From IMG/VR virus record IMGVR_UViG_3300027841_000161, positions 1 through 38,044 of that record: a DNA stretch of 38,044 nt, one strand, 5' to 3'. Under the pieces are notes generated by a model that did no database searches, had not been told where the DNA came from, and saw only the letters and a list, made by a program, of their open reading frames with translations. This document shows, piece by piece, positions 8,554 through 15,996 of the stretch. Position numbers and translations under genes: made by a program. Positions within the stretch are counted from its first letter, which is position 1, and each line of letters opens with the position of its first letter. The stretch comes from a virus.

Positions 8554-10499
8554 GCGATCGCTTTCTGGCGACGCAAGATCTCGATCATCTGCGCCTGCTT
8601 GTTATCGATCAGCTGCGAGATCTCCTGCAGCGCCTGCGCACGGTCAGAGCGCGCATCGACGTTGATGGTGGTGTGGTCGTTGATGACGATCTGCGAGCCA
8701 CCGCTGCCACCACCATCTGCATACACACCCAGCTTGCCGTTGGACATACGCTTCAATGGCAGTGCGCCTTCTGGCCCAGCCTCGCCGGCCACGCCCATAT
8801 TGAACGACCCGCCGTTGCCGAACAGGAACGGTTTCGGGCCATTCAGCACCATCCCGTCGCCGAATGCACCGCCGTTCGCGAATGGCACCATGCCGCCACT
8901 ACCGAACGCGCCACCATTGGCAAAGCCGAACGCCTTCGCAATGCTGCCGAGGACGCCGCTGTCACCGCCTTTGCCGGAGCCGAACAGCTTCTCGGTCAGA
9001 TTCGCCGCAGCTGCGTTGGCCGCGATGCGGAAGATCATCTGCTTGAATGCATCCTCCAGACTGGAGAACTTGCCCATCATCGCGTCGAACATCTGATCGC
9101 CCAACACGCGCTGCGTGCTGTCGCGGTAGTTCTTCCAGATGTCGGACATGCCGGCAGCGGCCTTGTCGGTCTGCTTGACGATGCCGTCCATTGCGGATGT
9201 GTATTTAGTGGCCATCTCCTCTTCGGTGAGCAGGCCACGAGCATGCAGATCGACCAGCTTCGTCCACTCTGCAGTAGCCTTATGGATTGGATCCAAGTTC
9301 GCCAGGATGCGGTTCGCTTCTTCGATGGCTTTGGCGTTTTCTTTGGCCGCCACGGCAGCGGCATCCTGCGCATCTTTTTCCTCGGCCAGCGCGATCACTT
9401 GCTCCATCTGCACGCCGGTGATGCCGCGCTTGGCCGCTTCGTAGATCTTGATTTGCCCGGCAGTCATGCCGTAGATGTCGGACTCGCGCTGCAGCGCGTC
9501 CAGGAATGCGGTGTCCTGCTTTTCTTTCTTCTTCCCCGGCTTGCTTTCTTCCTCCGCCTGCCGTTTCTTCAGGTCGGCGATCTGTTTCTCATAGTCAAAG
9601 AGTTCTTGCTTGCGGGCCGACACCTCTTGGCCAATGGCCTGCGCCAACAGGGCATCGGTTTTATAGTTCACCCCTGCCAAGCGCTTCTGTGCAGCCTCAA
9701 GCTGACCAGTCACGCCATCACGCTTGCCTTCCAGCGCCTTGATTTGTTCGGCAGTTGTTCTCTGGCGACCGCCCGCAGCAGCCTTGGCGTCTTTCTCGGC
9801 CTCTTTCAATCGTGCCGAAGCTTTATCCATCGCCTCCTGGGCGCTTTCTCCCCAGTTGTACCAAGCCACGCCACCAGCGATCAAAGCGCCGGTCACGAGC
9901 GTGACTGGATTGACCAGCCCGCGCATATACCCGCCCATCGCGCGCAGTGCGGGGCCTATCCCGCCGAACGAATCCTTGATCTGCGTACCCTGTTGCAACA
10001 TCACCATCATGGGAGACTGTCCGGCGGCCAGACTCACCCAGATATCGGTGAACTGCATCGGCAGCTGACGGTTAGCCTGAGCCAGTTGCTTGGAAGATAA
10101 GGCGAGCCGGTTGGTGGAAACTGTATGGACATCGGTCGCGGCGCTGGCGGCCGTCATCTGCTTCTGGATATTGGCGTAGGCCAGATCCGTGCGCGCATCG
10201 TCACCGGCAGCGATCTTGCCTCCGGCGGCGGCAGCGTTCAGCTTCTTGAAATCGTCCTGCAGCTGGCGCAGCTTTGCGCCCAATGGGTCGTAGCGGTCGA
10301 GCAGCTGCTTCACGCCGCGCTCGGTGTCCTGCACTTCTTTGCCGTGCTCTTTGTAAGTCTGGCCGAGCATCCGGTTCTGTGCGGCCAGCTTGGTGGACGA
10401 GTTCGTTAACCCATCCAACTTGGCGCGTGTCTCTTCCAGTCCGGCTCCAGCAGACTTGCCGTCATAGGTGAGACGCATCCCGAACGTCAGTTCACTCAT
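8550..10499 (-). CDS. Tail tape measure protein (lambda gpH family)
   Basis: 649 aa. The N-terminal 120 residues are coiled coil (LDGLTNSSTKLAAQNRMLGQ). LPMQFTDIWVSLAAGQSPMM near 150 and the hydrophobic GLVNPVTLVTGALIAGGVAW segment near 200-225 are signatures of the lambda-H-type tape measure. A second coiled coil with Lys/Glu-rich sequence spans about 225-330. The C-terminal part (about 490-600) has AANAAAANLTEKLFG and Gly/Phe-rich FANGGAF repeats, as in the lambda tape-measure C-terminal domain. It sets tail length and is short relative to lambda gpH, predicting a short tail. ATG at 10499 overlaps the stop of a 13-codon leader ORF. Confidence 0.92.
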   Translation of the reverse strand: MSELTFGMRLTYDGKSAGAGLEETRAKLDGLTNSSTKLAAQNRMLGQTYKEHGKEVQDTERGVKQLLDRYDPLGAKLRQLQDDFKKLNAAAAGGKIAAGDDARTDLAYANIQKQMTAASAATDVHTVSTNRLALSSKQLAQANRQLPMQFTDIWVSLAAGQSPMMVMLQQGTQIKDSFGGIGPALRAMGGYMRGLVNPVTLVTGALIAGGVAWYNWGESAQEAMDKASARLKEAEKDAKAAAGGRQRTTAEQIKALEGKRDGVTGQLEAAQKRLAGVNYKTDALLAQAIGQEVSARKQELFDYEKQIADLKKRQAEEESKPGKKKEKQDTAFLDALQRESDIYGMTAGQIKIYEAAKRGITGVQMEQVIALAEEKDAQDAAAVAAKENAKAIEEANRILANLDPIHKATAEWTKLVDLHARGLLTEEEMATKYTSAMDGIVKQTDKAAAGMSDIWKNYRDSTQRVLGDQMFDAMMGKFSSLEDAFKQMIFRIAANAAAANLTEKLFGSGKGGDSGVLGSIAKAFGFANGGAFGSGGMVPFANGGAFGDGMVLNGPKPFLFGNGGSFNMGVAGEAGPEGALPLKRMSNGKLGVYADGGGSGGSQIVINDHTTINVDARSDRAQALQEISQLIDNKQAQMIEILRRQKAIA

Positions 10500-10537
10500 G
10501 GGATGCCTCGGGGGGAATTGTTTGCTTGTGCACGCAT
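10496..10537 (-). CDS. 13-codon leader ORF preceding the tape measure gene
   Basis: The ATG at 10537 lies 6 nt after the TAGATT -10-like box of late promoter A, so a transcript from it would start at or next to this codon. It encodes MRAQANNSPRGIP and its TGA overlaps the ATG of the tape measure gene (ATGA). The GAGG that serves the tape measure lies inside the leader ORF. The arrangement fits a leaderless start followed by translational coupling. The peptide itself has no recognisable function; the coding claim is inference from position and spacing. Confidence 0.5.
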   Translation of the reverse strand: MRAQANNSPRGIP

Positions 10538-10543
10538 GTGGCG

Positions 10544-10598
10544 AATCTACGCGCGCGCGGGATGCCAGTTAAGGCGGAACGGGTTCCGCCCTAACTGG
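10544..10598 (-). promoter_or_regulatory. Late promoter A (activator dyad plus -10) for the tape measure block
   Basis: Dyad core GGAACCCGTTCC lies at 10588..10577 on the minus strand, followed after exactly 26 nt by TAGATT (10549..10544). The dyad sits in a larger inverted repeat, 10565..10598, with arms CCAGTTA/TAACTGG and GGCGGAAC/GTTCCGCC. The distal part of the spacer is CG-alternating (CGCGCGCGCG) and is shared with promoter C. No -35 box is visible, as expected for an activator-dependent promoter. Dyad centre to predicted +1 is about 44 nt, the Mor position in Mu. Confidence 0.75.
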
Positions 10599-11372
10599 TG
10601 GTGTGAAGTTTTTTCAGTGCGGCAAGCTCCATGACTTTTAACCCGTCAAAGACAGTTTCCCAATCACGGCGCTTGATAGAGAGCAATTCAAGCGTGGATT
10701 TGATGCGCTCCGGATAGAGCGTCATGCGTTCTGTACCATCCATCATCTGGCCCCAGCCCCAGCACGACTCAAGCGCCAGGAATGCTTTTACGATGGGGGC
10801 GTTCTCAAGCCATACGATGAACGGTGCATCAGTGTTGCGTTTAACCTGGTCTGACAGACCCATGATCTTCAGATCGTCATCCAACTCATCGCGACCGCCG
10901 AACCGATCAGCTACCCAATGTTCGGCGGCCGCCCTCAGTTTCCCAGGCGCGCCCCATTGCGGATCTCGTGGATCGCAGTCCACAGCGCCACAGAAAGATG
11001 CATGCCGTTCACGCCGGTGATCTGTTTATGCAACACCGCCTGCGTGAATGCCACCTCCGTGCCGGTCGCATCGCGCACATCCTCCCAGCCCGTCATCAGC
11101 TGCGGAAACAGCGCAGCGTTCTCTTCCAGTAGCTCGGCACGAGACTTGCCGGCGATCAACTCAACCTGTTCAGCCGAACCGATCTCTGGCAGCTTCTCTT
11201 TCCGAGTGGCCATGATCGCCTCGTACTCCTCCTCGCTCATCCGCTTGAACACGCCGGTGAACTGAAAGAGGGCGAACTCGCCGCCGTCAGCAGGGATGCG
11301 TACCAGCACCGGCCATTTCACCGGGCCATCGGCATCGATCACAAATAGGGGATGGTTCTTCTTATCGCTCAT
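10591..11372 (-). CDS. Tail assembly chaperone GT fusion made by -1 frameshift
   Basis: Predicted 260-aa product: the 145 residues of the upstream chaperone joined after GGGAAAC to 115 residues of the T frame (LRAAAEHWVADRFGG...). The T frame has no convincing start of its own: its only candidate upstream codon is a GTG inside the G gene without SD. The frames are related by exactly -1. As in lambda gpG/gpGT, the long form is expected to bind tape measure and tail-tube subunits during tail assembly and be absent from virions. The T part has a W-rich segment (WENAPIV..., ESCWGWGQMMDG) typical of the DUF1799-like T-domain. It ends inside promoter A's inverted repeat. Confidence 0.85.
10935..11372 (-). 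CDS. Tail assembly chaperone G-like protein
   Basis: 145 aa. Starts MSDKKNHPLFVIDADGPVKW with GAGGT upstream; the SD overlaps the end region of the tail tube gene. The acidic and helical middle (MSEEEYEAIMATRKEKLPEI, AELLEENAALFPQL) is typical of phage tail assembly chaperones encoded between tube and tape measure. The stop TGA at 10937..10935 directly follows the slippery heptamer, so most ribosomes make this short form and a minority continue in the -1 frame. Confidence 0.85.
   Translation of the reverse strand: MSDKKNHPLFVIDADGPVKWPVLVRIPADGGEFALFQFTGVFKRMSEEEYEAIMATRKEKLPEIGSAEQVELIAGKSRAELLEENAALFPQLMTGWEDVRDATGTEVAFTQAVLHKQITGVNGMHLSVALWTAIHEIRNGARLGN
10938..10944 (-). promoter_or_regulatory. 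Programmed -1 frameshift slippery site G GGA AAC
   Basis: In the G frame the codons read CTG GGA AAC TGA. GGGAAAC has the X XXY YYZ form in the correct register and lies immediately before the stop. Slipping back one base changes GGA-AAC to GGG-AAA and then reads CTG AGG GCG into the open T frame. Lambda uses GGGAAAG at the equivalent place. Confidence 0.88.
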
Positions 11373-11380
11373 GGTTTACC

Positions 11381-12544
11381 TCAAAGGAAAGTGATGGTGA
11401 TCTCGTCGTCGCCAGTGACCGGGTCGGGAGACAAGCTCAAGTCATAGCCAACAGAGCCATCGATATCGATTTCATTGGCGCTGATGATCTTGGTCTTCAG
11501 ATCGATCTGCACCTTCCCGCCTGGCAACGTGCCGTGGATGACCTGGAGCGGGATGCTCGTTTGCGCTTCGATCAGCGCATACGGGTCAAAGGTCGCCAGC
11601 AACTCGGCCAGCACAGAGATCGAGGCAGACGGCTGGCGGCTACCGATCTTGATCTCTTCATAGCCACCGGCATAGATGCCGTGTGCCACCTGATACGCCG
11701 GGTTCACGCTGAACTTCGAGTAGAAGCTGTTCACACCGTTGACCGTGCACACTTGCGTGTTCGCCGCATTCACCGGCTTCTCATACGGCCAACCCGTGCG
11801 GTCGACCACAGGCGGCGCAGCATCCGTTGGTGACATATAGAGCGCCATCAGATCCGCACGCATCTTCGCGGATGACTTGGCATCCAAATTGAAAGAAGGT
11901 GCCCCGCGAGAGCCTTGGCCCTTGTGCAGCACACCATCCATGTTCACGTAGAACACACCCGACTCGAATGTTTCCGATATCAGCGAATACACCACCTTGT
12001 CGCGCACGGAATAGACCGACGTAACATCCGGAACCGTTGCCCATGCCTCGCTGACAGTCGCCACCTTCGTCGCGCCCACATAGCCAGAGATCACCCGCAC
12101 TTGACCGACACCTGTGCCCGCCGTGATCGTGATCGACATATCCTTGTAGGCATCATCAACAACAGATGCCGTCGCGGCCAGCGTGGCCGTCGATGCACCG
12201 CCAGCGGTGGCCGTGCCACCGTCCGCTTCGTTGATGTTCTCTGCAAAGCCGCACGCACGCAGCAGCTTGCCGATCTTCGGCACCACACCCGCGATACCAG
12301 AATTTGCCAGCGCCACATCAAACGCCAGCTTCTTACGCATCGCAGTGATCAGCTTGCCGCTGTTACCCATGTAAGGCTGTTCGATGTTGCGGTCTTCGCT
12401 CTCAACCTCGATAGGCGTCAGCACCACATTGCGCGCCTCGAACCAATCTGCACCAGTCAGGGCCACACCATCGTTATAGGCAGCCTCCAAGCTGAACAGA
12501 ACAGCCTTCTTCTTCCACTGGCGGATATCGACTGGACTAGGCAT
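11381..12544 (-). CDS. Major tail tube protein
   Basis: 387 aa, starting MPSPVDIRQWKKKAVLFSLE. Residues 1-110 (TPIEVESEDRNIEQPYMGNS, MRKKLAFDVALANSG) and the C-terminal beta-rich half (GYEEIKIGSRQPSASISVLA, IPLQVIHGTLPGGKVQIDLK, ending DEITITFL) resemble tube proteins of B3-like transposable siphophages. A Thr/Ala-rich inserted domain occupies about 110-190 (TAGGASTATLAATASVV, TAGTGVGQVRVISGYVG), possibly an Ig-like surface domain on the tail. Position before the G/GT chaperone is the canonical one. It would polymerise into the non-contractile tail. Confidence 0.8.
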   Translation of the reverse strand: MPSPVDIRQWKKKAVLFSLEAAYNDGVALTGADWFEARNVVLTPIEVESEDRNIEQPYMGNSGKLITAMRKKLAFDVALANSGIAGVVPKIGKLLRACGFAENINEADGGTATAGGASTATLAATASVVDDAYKDMSITITAGTGVGQVRVISGYVGATKVATVSEAWATVPDVTSVYSVRDKVVYSLISETFESGVFYVNMDGVLHKGQGSRGAPSFNLDAKSSAKMRADLMALYMSPTDAAPPVVDRTGWPYEKPVNAANTQVCTVNGVNSFYSKFSVNPAYQVAHGIYAGGYEEIKIGSRQPSASISVLAELLATFDPYALIEAQTSIPLQVIHGTLPGGKVQIDLKTKIISANEIDIDGSVGYDLSLSPDPVTGDDEITITFL

Positions 12545-12713
12545 TGTTTACTCCCTTCCCCTTGGGGGATTTGGTTGATTTGGCTGCAGCAGGTGCCGCA
12601 GGCTGCACAGGCGGTACCACATGCCCGCTACGTTCCTGCAGCTCACGCTTACCACCCGCACGAACGACATAAGATCCGCCCTTGCCGCTGTGTTCGTCTT
12701 TGAATTCGTTCAT
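12537..12713 (-). CDS. Small Lys/Pro-rich tail-region protein
   Basis: 58 aa, starting MNEFKDEHSGKGGSYVVRAG. ATG at 12713 overlaps the stop of the preceding gene (TGATG) and has GAGGAG upstream. It overlaps the tail tube start by 8 nt. The C-terminal half is low complexity (PVQPAAPAAAKSTKSPKGKG). Small basic proteins in this slot occur in related phages; function is unknown. Coupled translation on both sides argues that it is real. Confidence 0.65.
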   Translation of the reverse strand: MNEFKDEHSGKGGSYVVRAGGKRELQERSGHVVPPVQPAAPAAAKSTKSPKGKGVNNA

Positions 12714-13147
12714 CAGTAGCTCCTCTCTATGTAGCCGGTTGAAAACACCAGCTGCCACCACAACACACCCGGCGTCAGCGCCAGCAGACCGCCACCGGCA
12801 TACTCGACCGGCTCGTAGCCCTCGGCAGGCACATAGCCCAGCAGCGCATCGATCACCAGCCGGCGCAAGCGCTCAAACTCAACCTGCGCCGCCACACCGG
12901 ACGCATCACGCAGATTGCTCACCGCCAGCGCCACGCCGAAGCGCTCCTTCACCGGCTGCAAGATCGCGCCACCGCCGAGGCTGTTCGCCCCGGCCGTATC
13001 GCTCATCGGCAACACATATGCCGATGGCGTGTTCTTCTGGTCATCCCGCGCCGCCGCGAAGTTCGCCGCCGTCTCAACCTTGCGGAATTCCTTCGCTCCG
13101 TCGGTCTCGATGGCCTTGAGCTGAGTGACGATGGGTAGCAGCAGCAT
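12713..13147 (-). CDS. Probable tail terminator / head-tail joining protein
   Basis: 144 aa. The pattern VTQLKAIETDGAKEFRKVET, then SAYVLPMSDTAG and ALAVSNLRDASG with a C-terminal YEPVEYAGGGLLALTPGVLWWQ matches small phage proteins annotated as tail terminator or Gp37-like. Such proteins cap the tube and connect it with the head. It lies between gp36 (head completion) and the tail tube gene, the canonical place. The assignment rests on pattern and position; there is no catalytic motif. ATG overlaps the gp36 stop by one base. Confidence 0.65.
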   Translation of the reverse strand: MLLLPIVTQLKAIETDGAKEFRKVETAANFAAARDDQKNTPSAYVLPMSDTAGANSLGGGAILQPVKERFGVALAVSNLRDASGVAAQVEFERLRRLVIDALLGYVPAEGYEPVEYAGGGLLALTPGVLWWQLVFSTGYIERSY

Positions 13148-13566
13148 CAGCTGATCGCCCGGTTAGCACGGCTGAAGTCACGCCCGCCAGAACTGATCGA
13201 AGCGCCGCCGGCCACCTTCACCGGCTGGCTGGCCTCATCGATACCCAGTGAAGCCTTTCCGGCGGACACATCGCGCAGCTTGCGGATCGCGTCGTCGTAG
13301 CGTGCCTTCACCTGCTCGGTTGCATTGGTGTCATACAACCGATAGCGGGCGATATCGCATGCCAGGCGAACCAACTCCGGTGATGTCTGCGTCAGCGGTA
13401 GCGAGTAGCGGCTGGCCAGATAGCCGTTGATCTCCGCATCGGTATCGGCCAACACCACCGCCATCGCCGCCGCATCGATCTCGCCGGTACTGGCCTCGTC
13501 AGTCAGCTCGATCAGCTCCTGATTTCTGAAGCGGGTTTCCAGATCGGATTGCGTGGCGTAGGTCAT
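13147..13566 (-). CDS. Mu gp36-like head completion protein (DUF1320)
   Basis: 139 aa. MTYATQSDLETRF followed by LIELTDE, DAEINGYLASRYSLPL and the helix LVRLACDIARYRLYD is the standard DUF1320 pattern of Mu gp36. The protein is all-helical and thought to form part of the head-tail connector. ATG 13566 has GGAGTAATCG upstream. It sits directly after the HI1506-like gene, conserving the Mu/FluMu gene order (gp35-gp36). Confidence 0.9.
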   Translation of the reverse strand: MTYATQSDLETRFRNQELIELTDEASTGEIDAAAMAVVLADTDAEINGYLASRYSLPLTQTSPELVRLACDIARYRLYDTNATEQVKARYDDAIRKLRDVSAGKASLGIDEASQPVKVAGGASISSGGRDFSRANRAIS

Positions 13567-13569
13567 CGA

Positions 13570-14007
13570 TTACTCCGCAGCGATCTCGATCTCTTCGACC
13601 GTCAGCTTGTCTTCGCCTTTGATCTGCTTGATCTGCTCATCGGTCAGCTCAGACACCGGCACGATGTTCTCGCCCTTGTTCCAGGCGCGGCCACCGCGAC
13701 GGAAACCGTCACGACTTGCAGTCACACGCAGCGCGGGCACCTTGCCGGTTGGCTTGGTGGCTTCGGCCAGTGCCTTGGCTTCTGCATCGGCTTTGGCTTT
13801 CTCATCAGCAGCAGCTTGTGCAGCAGCTGCATCGGCTTTGGCCTTCTCGTCTGCAGCCGCTTGTGCAGCCTCAGCGTCCGCCTTGGCCTTCTCGTCTGCA
13901 GCAGCCTGTGCAGCTGCTGCATCCGCCTTCACCTTCTCGGCAGCAGCCTTGGCCGCTGCATCCGCGCTGGGTTTCGCTGTGGATTTACTGGGGGTTGTTT
14001 TTGCCAT
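13570..14007 (-). CDS. HI1506-like (Mu gp35 region) protein with Ala-rich coiled-coil repeats
   Basis: 145 aa. ATG 14007 is preferred because GGAGA stands 6 nt upstream; an ATG two codons earlier is too close to it. The C-terminal 50 residues (PALRVTASRDGFRRGGRAWN, then LTDEQIKQIKGEDKLTVEE) are the HI1506/gp35 domain found between capsid and gp36 in Mu-like phages. The N-terminal 27-71 region is three near-identical 15-residue units of KADA(A/E)AAQAAADEKA, a long Ala-rich helix. The gene follows the structured RNA after the capsid gene. Role: minor head or head-tail protein, inferred. Confidence 0.8.
   Translation of the reverse strand: MAKTTPSKSTAKPSADAAAKAAAEKVKADAAAAQAAADEKAKADAEAAQAAADEKAKADAAAAQAAADEKAKADAEAKALAEATKPTGKVPALRVTASRDGFRRGGRAWNKGENIVPVSELTDEQIKQIKGEDKLTVEEIEIAAE
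13795..13929 (-). repeat. Three 45-bp tandem repeats within the HI1506-like gene
   Basis: Residues 27-41, 42-56 and 57-71 are KADAAAAQAAADEKA, KADAEAAQAAADEKA and KADAAAAQAAADEKA. A partial fourth unit follows. In-frame repeat number could vary between relatives by slippage, changing the length of a helical linker. Confidence 0.9.
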
Positions 14008-14030
14008 GATCATCTCCAAAAATTAAGAAG

Positions 14031-14150
14031 GGTGGATTGAAGTGGCCTACGAGATACCCCGGTGGCCCTGCATGTCAGACAACTCGATGCTGCCAGGGCA
14101 TGCTCCCGCTATGGGGGACTGAAGCTTTCGCTCCAGCCACCTCAATCCAT
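14031..14150 (-). ncRNA. Structured RNA element after the capsid gene (Mu-gpT downstream element-like)
   Basis: Minus-strand RNA beginning about 7 nt after the capsid stop and ending just before the SD of the next gene. A long closing stem pairs 14149..14136 with 14046..14033 (14 bp, one G-U). Inside it are a hairpin at 14136..14119, CTGGAGC with GCTTCAG around a GAAA tetraloop, and a stem GCCCTG/CAGGGC (about 14098..14064) with further CAT/ATG pairing; CCCC and GGGG runs can also pair. No ORF explains the conservation of pairing. A conserved RNA of this location, named Mu-gpT-DE, has been described downstream of gpT genes in Mu-like phages; identity here is by position and multistem form, not by a covariance search. 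Function is unknown. Confidence 0.7.
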
Positions 14151-14156
14151 AACTTG

Positions 14157-15227
14157 TTAGCCGCCTGCGCCGGTAGAGCCGTAGCAGGTCTGCCAGAAAC
14201 CGTAACCGGCAGCTGCGCGGGCTTCTGCGCCGAACTTGAACATCTTGCGCTTGAACACATCATCAGACTGCGCGTCGGTCTGCTCGACGAACACCGGCGC
14301 TTTACGCTCTTGGTAGATGAATGGCTTGATGACCTTGGTGGTATCCAGCAGGAACCATGCAGTGCTGGATGTCAGGCGCGGAGATACGACAGGCTTGAAC
14401 ATGCCCTTGTACAGGTTGGCCTTGCCGTCTTCGAGACGATCTGCCGTGTACAGCGTGTTGGCCACGTCGCGCAGTGCAACAGGCACCAACAGGATGACCG
14501 GCGTCACGTTCAGCGGGCGACCTTCGTCATCCTTGAACAAGCCCATCGCCGTGGCAGCCGCACCCAAGCTGGCCTGTGCCAACGCCTGCGTTGCAGCAGA
14601 CAGCACTGCTGTGCCCTTGTTGGATACTGATTCTTTTGCGCCGGTTGCAGGGTTGGTCACCGGGTGATCGGTGTCGCAGAAGAACTGGCCATCGAAGCAC
14701 AAGCCGGTGAATGCGCCGTTGACCGCCTCGAACACCAACTCGTCTGGCAGCTGCGCAGAAGACTCGCCAGCGGCCTGCGCCTGTGTGCTGTAGATGCCCA
14801 GGATGTCATCCTCGACATCGTTGCGATCGACTTCTACTGTTGCCTCAAAGTCTTCGTTCTCAACCAAATATTTGAAGGCTTCCAGCGACTTGATCTTCTT
14901 GTCCCCGACCCAGCGCTGCATCTTGGGGAATTTGCTCAGCCACTTGTAATCGTTGGCACCGGATGTCGATGTCACCTTCATGGCGATATCAGGCCAAACG
15001 GCTACAACCGCGCTGAATGCATTGTTGAACGACGTCTTCAGGCTGACGAACAGGTTGGCGATGTTGTCGCGGTTGACGATCATGCCGCCCATCGCGAAGC
15101 CCAGCGCGCCATTGCCGAGTACATCGGCATTGATCAAGCCGGGCTGCATGGGCGAACCCACGGACAATGTGGCGACGGCCAGCAGCGCTGCACCGATCAA
15201 CCACGCGAAAGATTTAACTGTTTTCAT
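14157..15227 (-). CDS. Major capsid protein, Mu gpT family, with hydrophobic N-terminal extension
   Basis: 356 aa. The gpT core starts near residue 49 (MIVNRDNIANLFVSLKTSFN, compare Mu MIVTPASIKAL) and contains YKWLSKFPKMQRWVGDK, DRNDVEDDILGIY, LCFDGQFFCDTDHPV and KPFIYQERKAP, all gpT hallmarks. Residues 1-48 are extra: a basic end, then WLIGAALLAVATLSVG, which looks like a signal or membrane segment, then a Gly-rich stretch. ATG 15227 has an excellent SD (AAGGAGAG), whereas the internal ATG at 15083 has only weak GGGCGG. The extension is therefore probably translated, and may be cleaved by the phage protease or act in prohead assembly. It makes the shell of the icosahedral head. Confidence 0.93.
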   Translation of the reverse strand: MKTVKSFAWLIGAALLAVATLSVGSPMQPGLINADVLGNGALGFAMGGMIVNRDNIANLFVSLKTSFNNAFSAVVAVWPDIAMKVTSTSGANDYKWLSKFPKMQRWVGDKKIKSLEAFKYLVENEDFEATVEVDRNDVEDDILGIYSTQAQAAGESSAQLPDELVFEAVNGAFTGLCFDGQFFCDTDHPVTNPATGAKESVSNKGTAVLSAATQALAQASLGAAATAMGLFKDDEGRPLNVTPVILLVPVALRDVANTLYTADRLEDGKANLYKGMFKPVVSPRLTSSTAWFLLDTTKVIKPFIYQERKAPVFVEQTDAQSDDVFKRKMFKFGAEARAAAGYGFWQTCYGSTGAGG

Positions 15228-15265
15228 GCGACTCTCCTTGTTGAATTAATGGGGTGGCGCTCGGC

Positions 15266-15931
15266 TTACGCCTTGTGCACGGTTGCGCGGTAAGTGGCGG
15301 ATGCCGCATCCACTGCGCCTGCGGTGATGTTGGTGGCGCGCACCGTCACCGTGTTGGCGGCGGACACGAACGCGTTGAACACCAGACCGGCAGTCGGCGC
15401 GGCAGGCAGACCCAGCTCAACCGCATCACCGACTGCAGCGCCAGCCACGGTGATGGTCAGGTCTTCGCTGGCAGCGGCCGCGATGGAGGCATAGTCCAGC
15501 GCAGCTGTGGCGGTCAGGCTCTTGCTGCCAGCCTCGGCGACCCACACGCCATCACTTTCCACACCTACCACCACACCGGCAGGTGACAGCGTGCCGTTGC
15601 CGTTGGTCTTGGCCACGGTCAGGTCGTCTTCGATGTAGCAGAGCTTGCCCATGCTGGCTTGCGTCACTGCATCGCCAGAGCTGTTGGCGAACTTGAACGC
15701 TTTGCCACGGCGCACCAGCACAGTCAGGTCACCGGCAGAACCGCCAGAGTTGTCCACGGTCTCTTCAGCGCGTCCCAAATAGGTCAGCGATGTACCGGCA
15801 GCACCGGGAGTGGCGTAGCCGGCAGCATTAGCGGCCACCAGCGAACCCGCGAAAACCTTCACGGCGGCCAGCGGTACGGCGACCAGCTCGGCGTCTTTCA
15901 TTTGTGTGTTTCGATCAGCAGTAAGGGGCAT
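15266..15931 (-). CDS. Capsid decoration/cement protein
   Basis: 221 aa, starting MPLTADRNTQMKDAELVAVP with AAAGGAG upstream. Beta-rich and Ala/Gly/Thr-rich, with LVRRGKAFKFANSSGDAVTQ, GKLCYIEDDLTV and VVVGVESDGVWV, a pattern shared by Mu-like proteins encoded between protease I and capsid T. The C-terminal 80 residues (ITVAGAAVGDAVELGLPAAP) form a second beta domain. It probably trimerises on the capsid surface and stabilises it. It lacks enzymatic motifs. Assignment is by pattern plus fixed gene order I - decoration - T. Confidence 0.75.
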   Translation of the reverse strand: MPLTADRNTQMKDAELVAVPLAAVKVFAGSLVAANAAGYATPGAAGTSLTYLGRAEETVDNSGGSAGDLTVLVRRGKAFKFANSSGDAVTQASMGKLCYIEDDLTVAKTNGNGTLSPAGVVVGVESDGVWVAEAGSKSLTATAALDYASIAAAASEDLTITVAGAAVGDAVELGLPAAPTAGLVFNAFVSAANTVTVRATNITAGAVDAASATYRATVHKA

Positions 15932-15996
15932 AGCTTTCTCCTTTGTTCGGGTCAGTTATTTGCAGGCGAACTTGCCACGCAAATGGTTTGAAACAA

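Noticed and set aside
3260-10100. Very long open frames on the plus strand opposite the J-like and tape measure genes (e.g. 3260..4654, 5138..6772, 8673..10100)
   Set aside because: They mirror GC-rich codons of strong minus-strand genes, show no protein-family pattern, and lack SDs. They are antisense shadows.
10591-10983. Independent T gene from GTG 10983
   Set aside because: No SD, start inside G, and a perfect slippery site explains its expression as part of a fusion.
13795-13929. CRISPR-like or regulatory tandem repeat
   Set aside because: Repeats are contiguous, in frame and encode a helical protein segment; no spacers.
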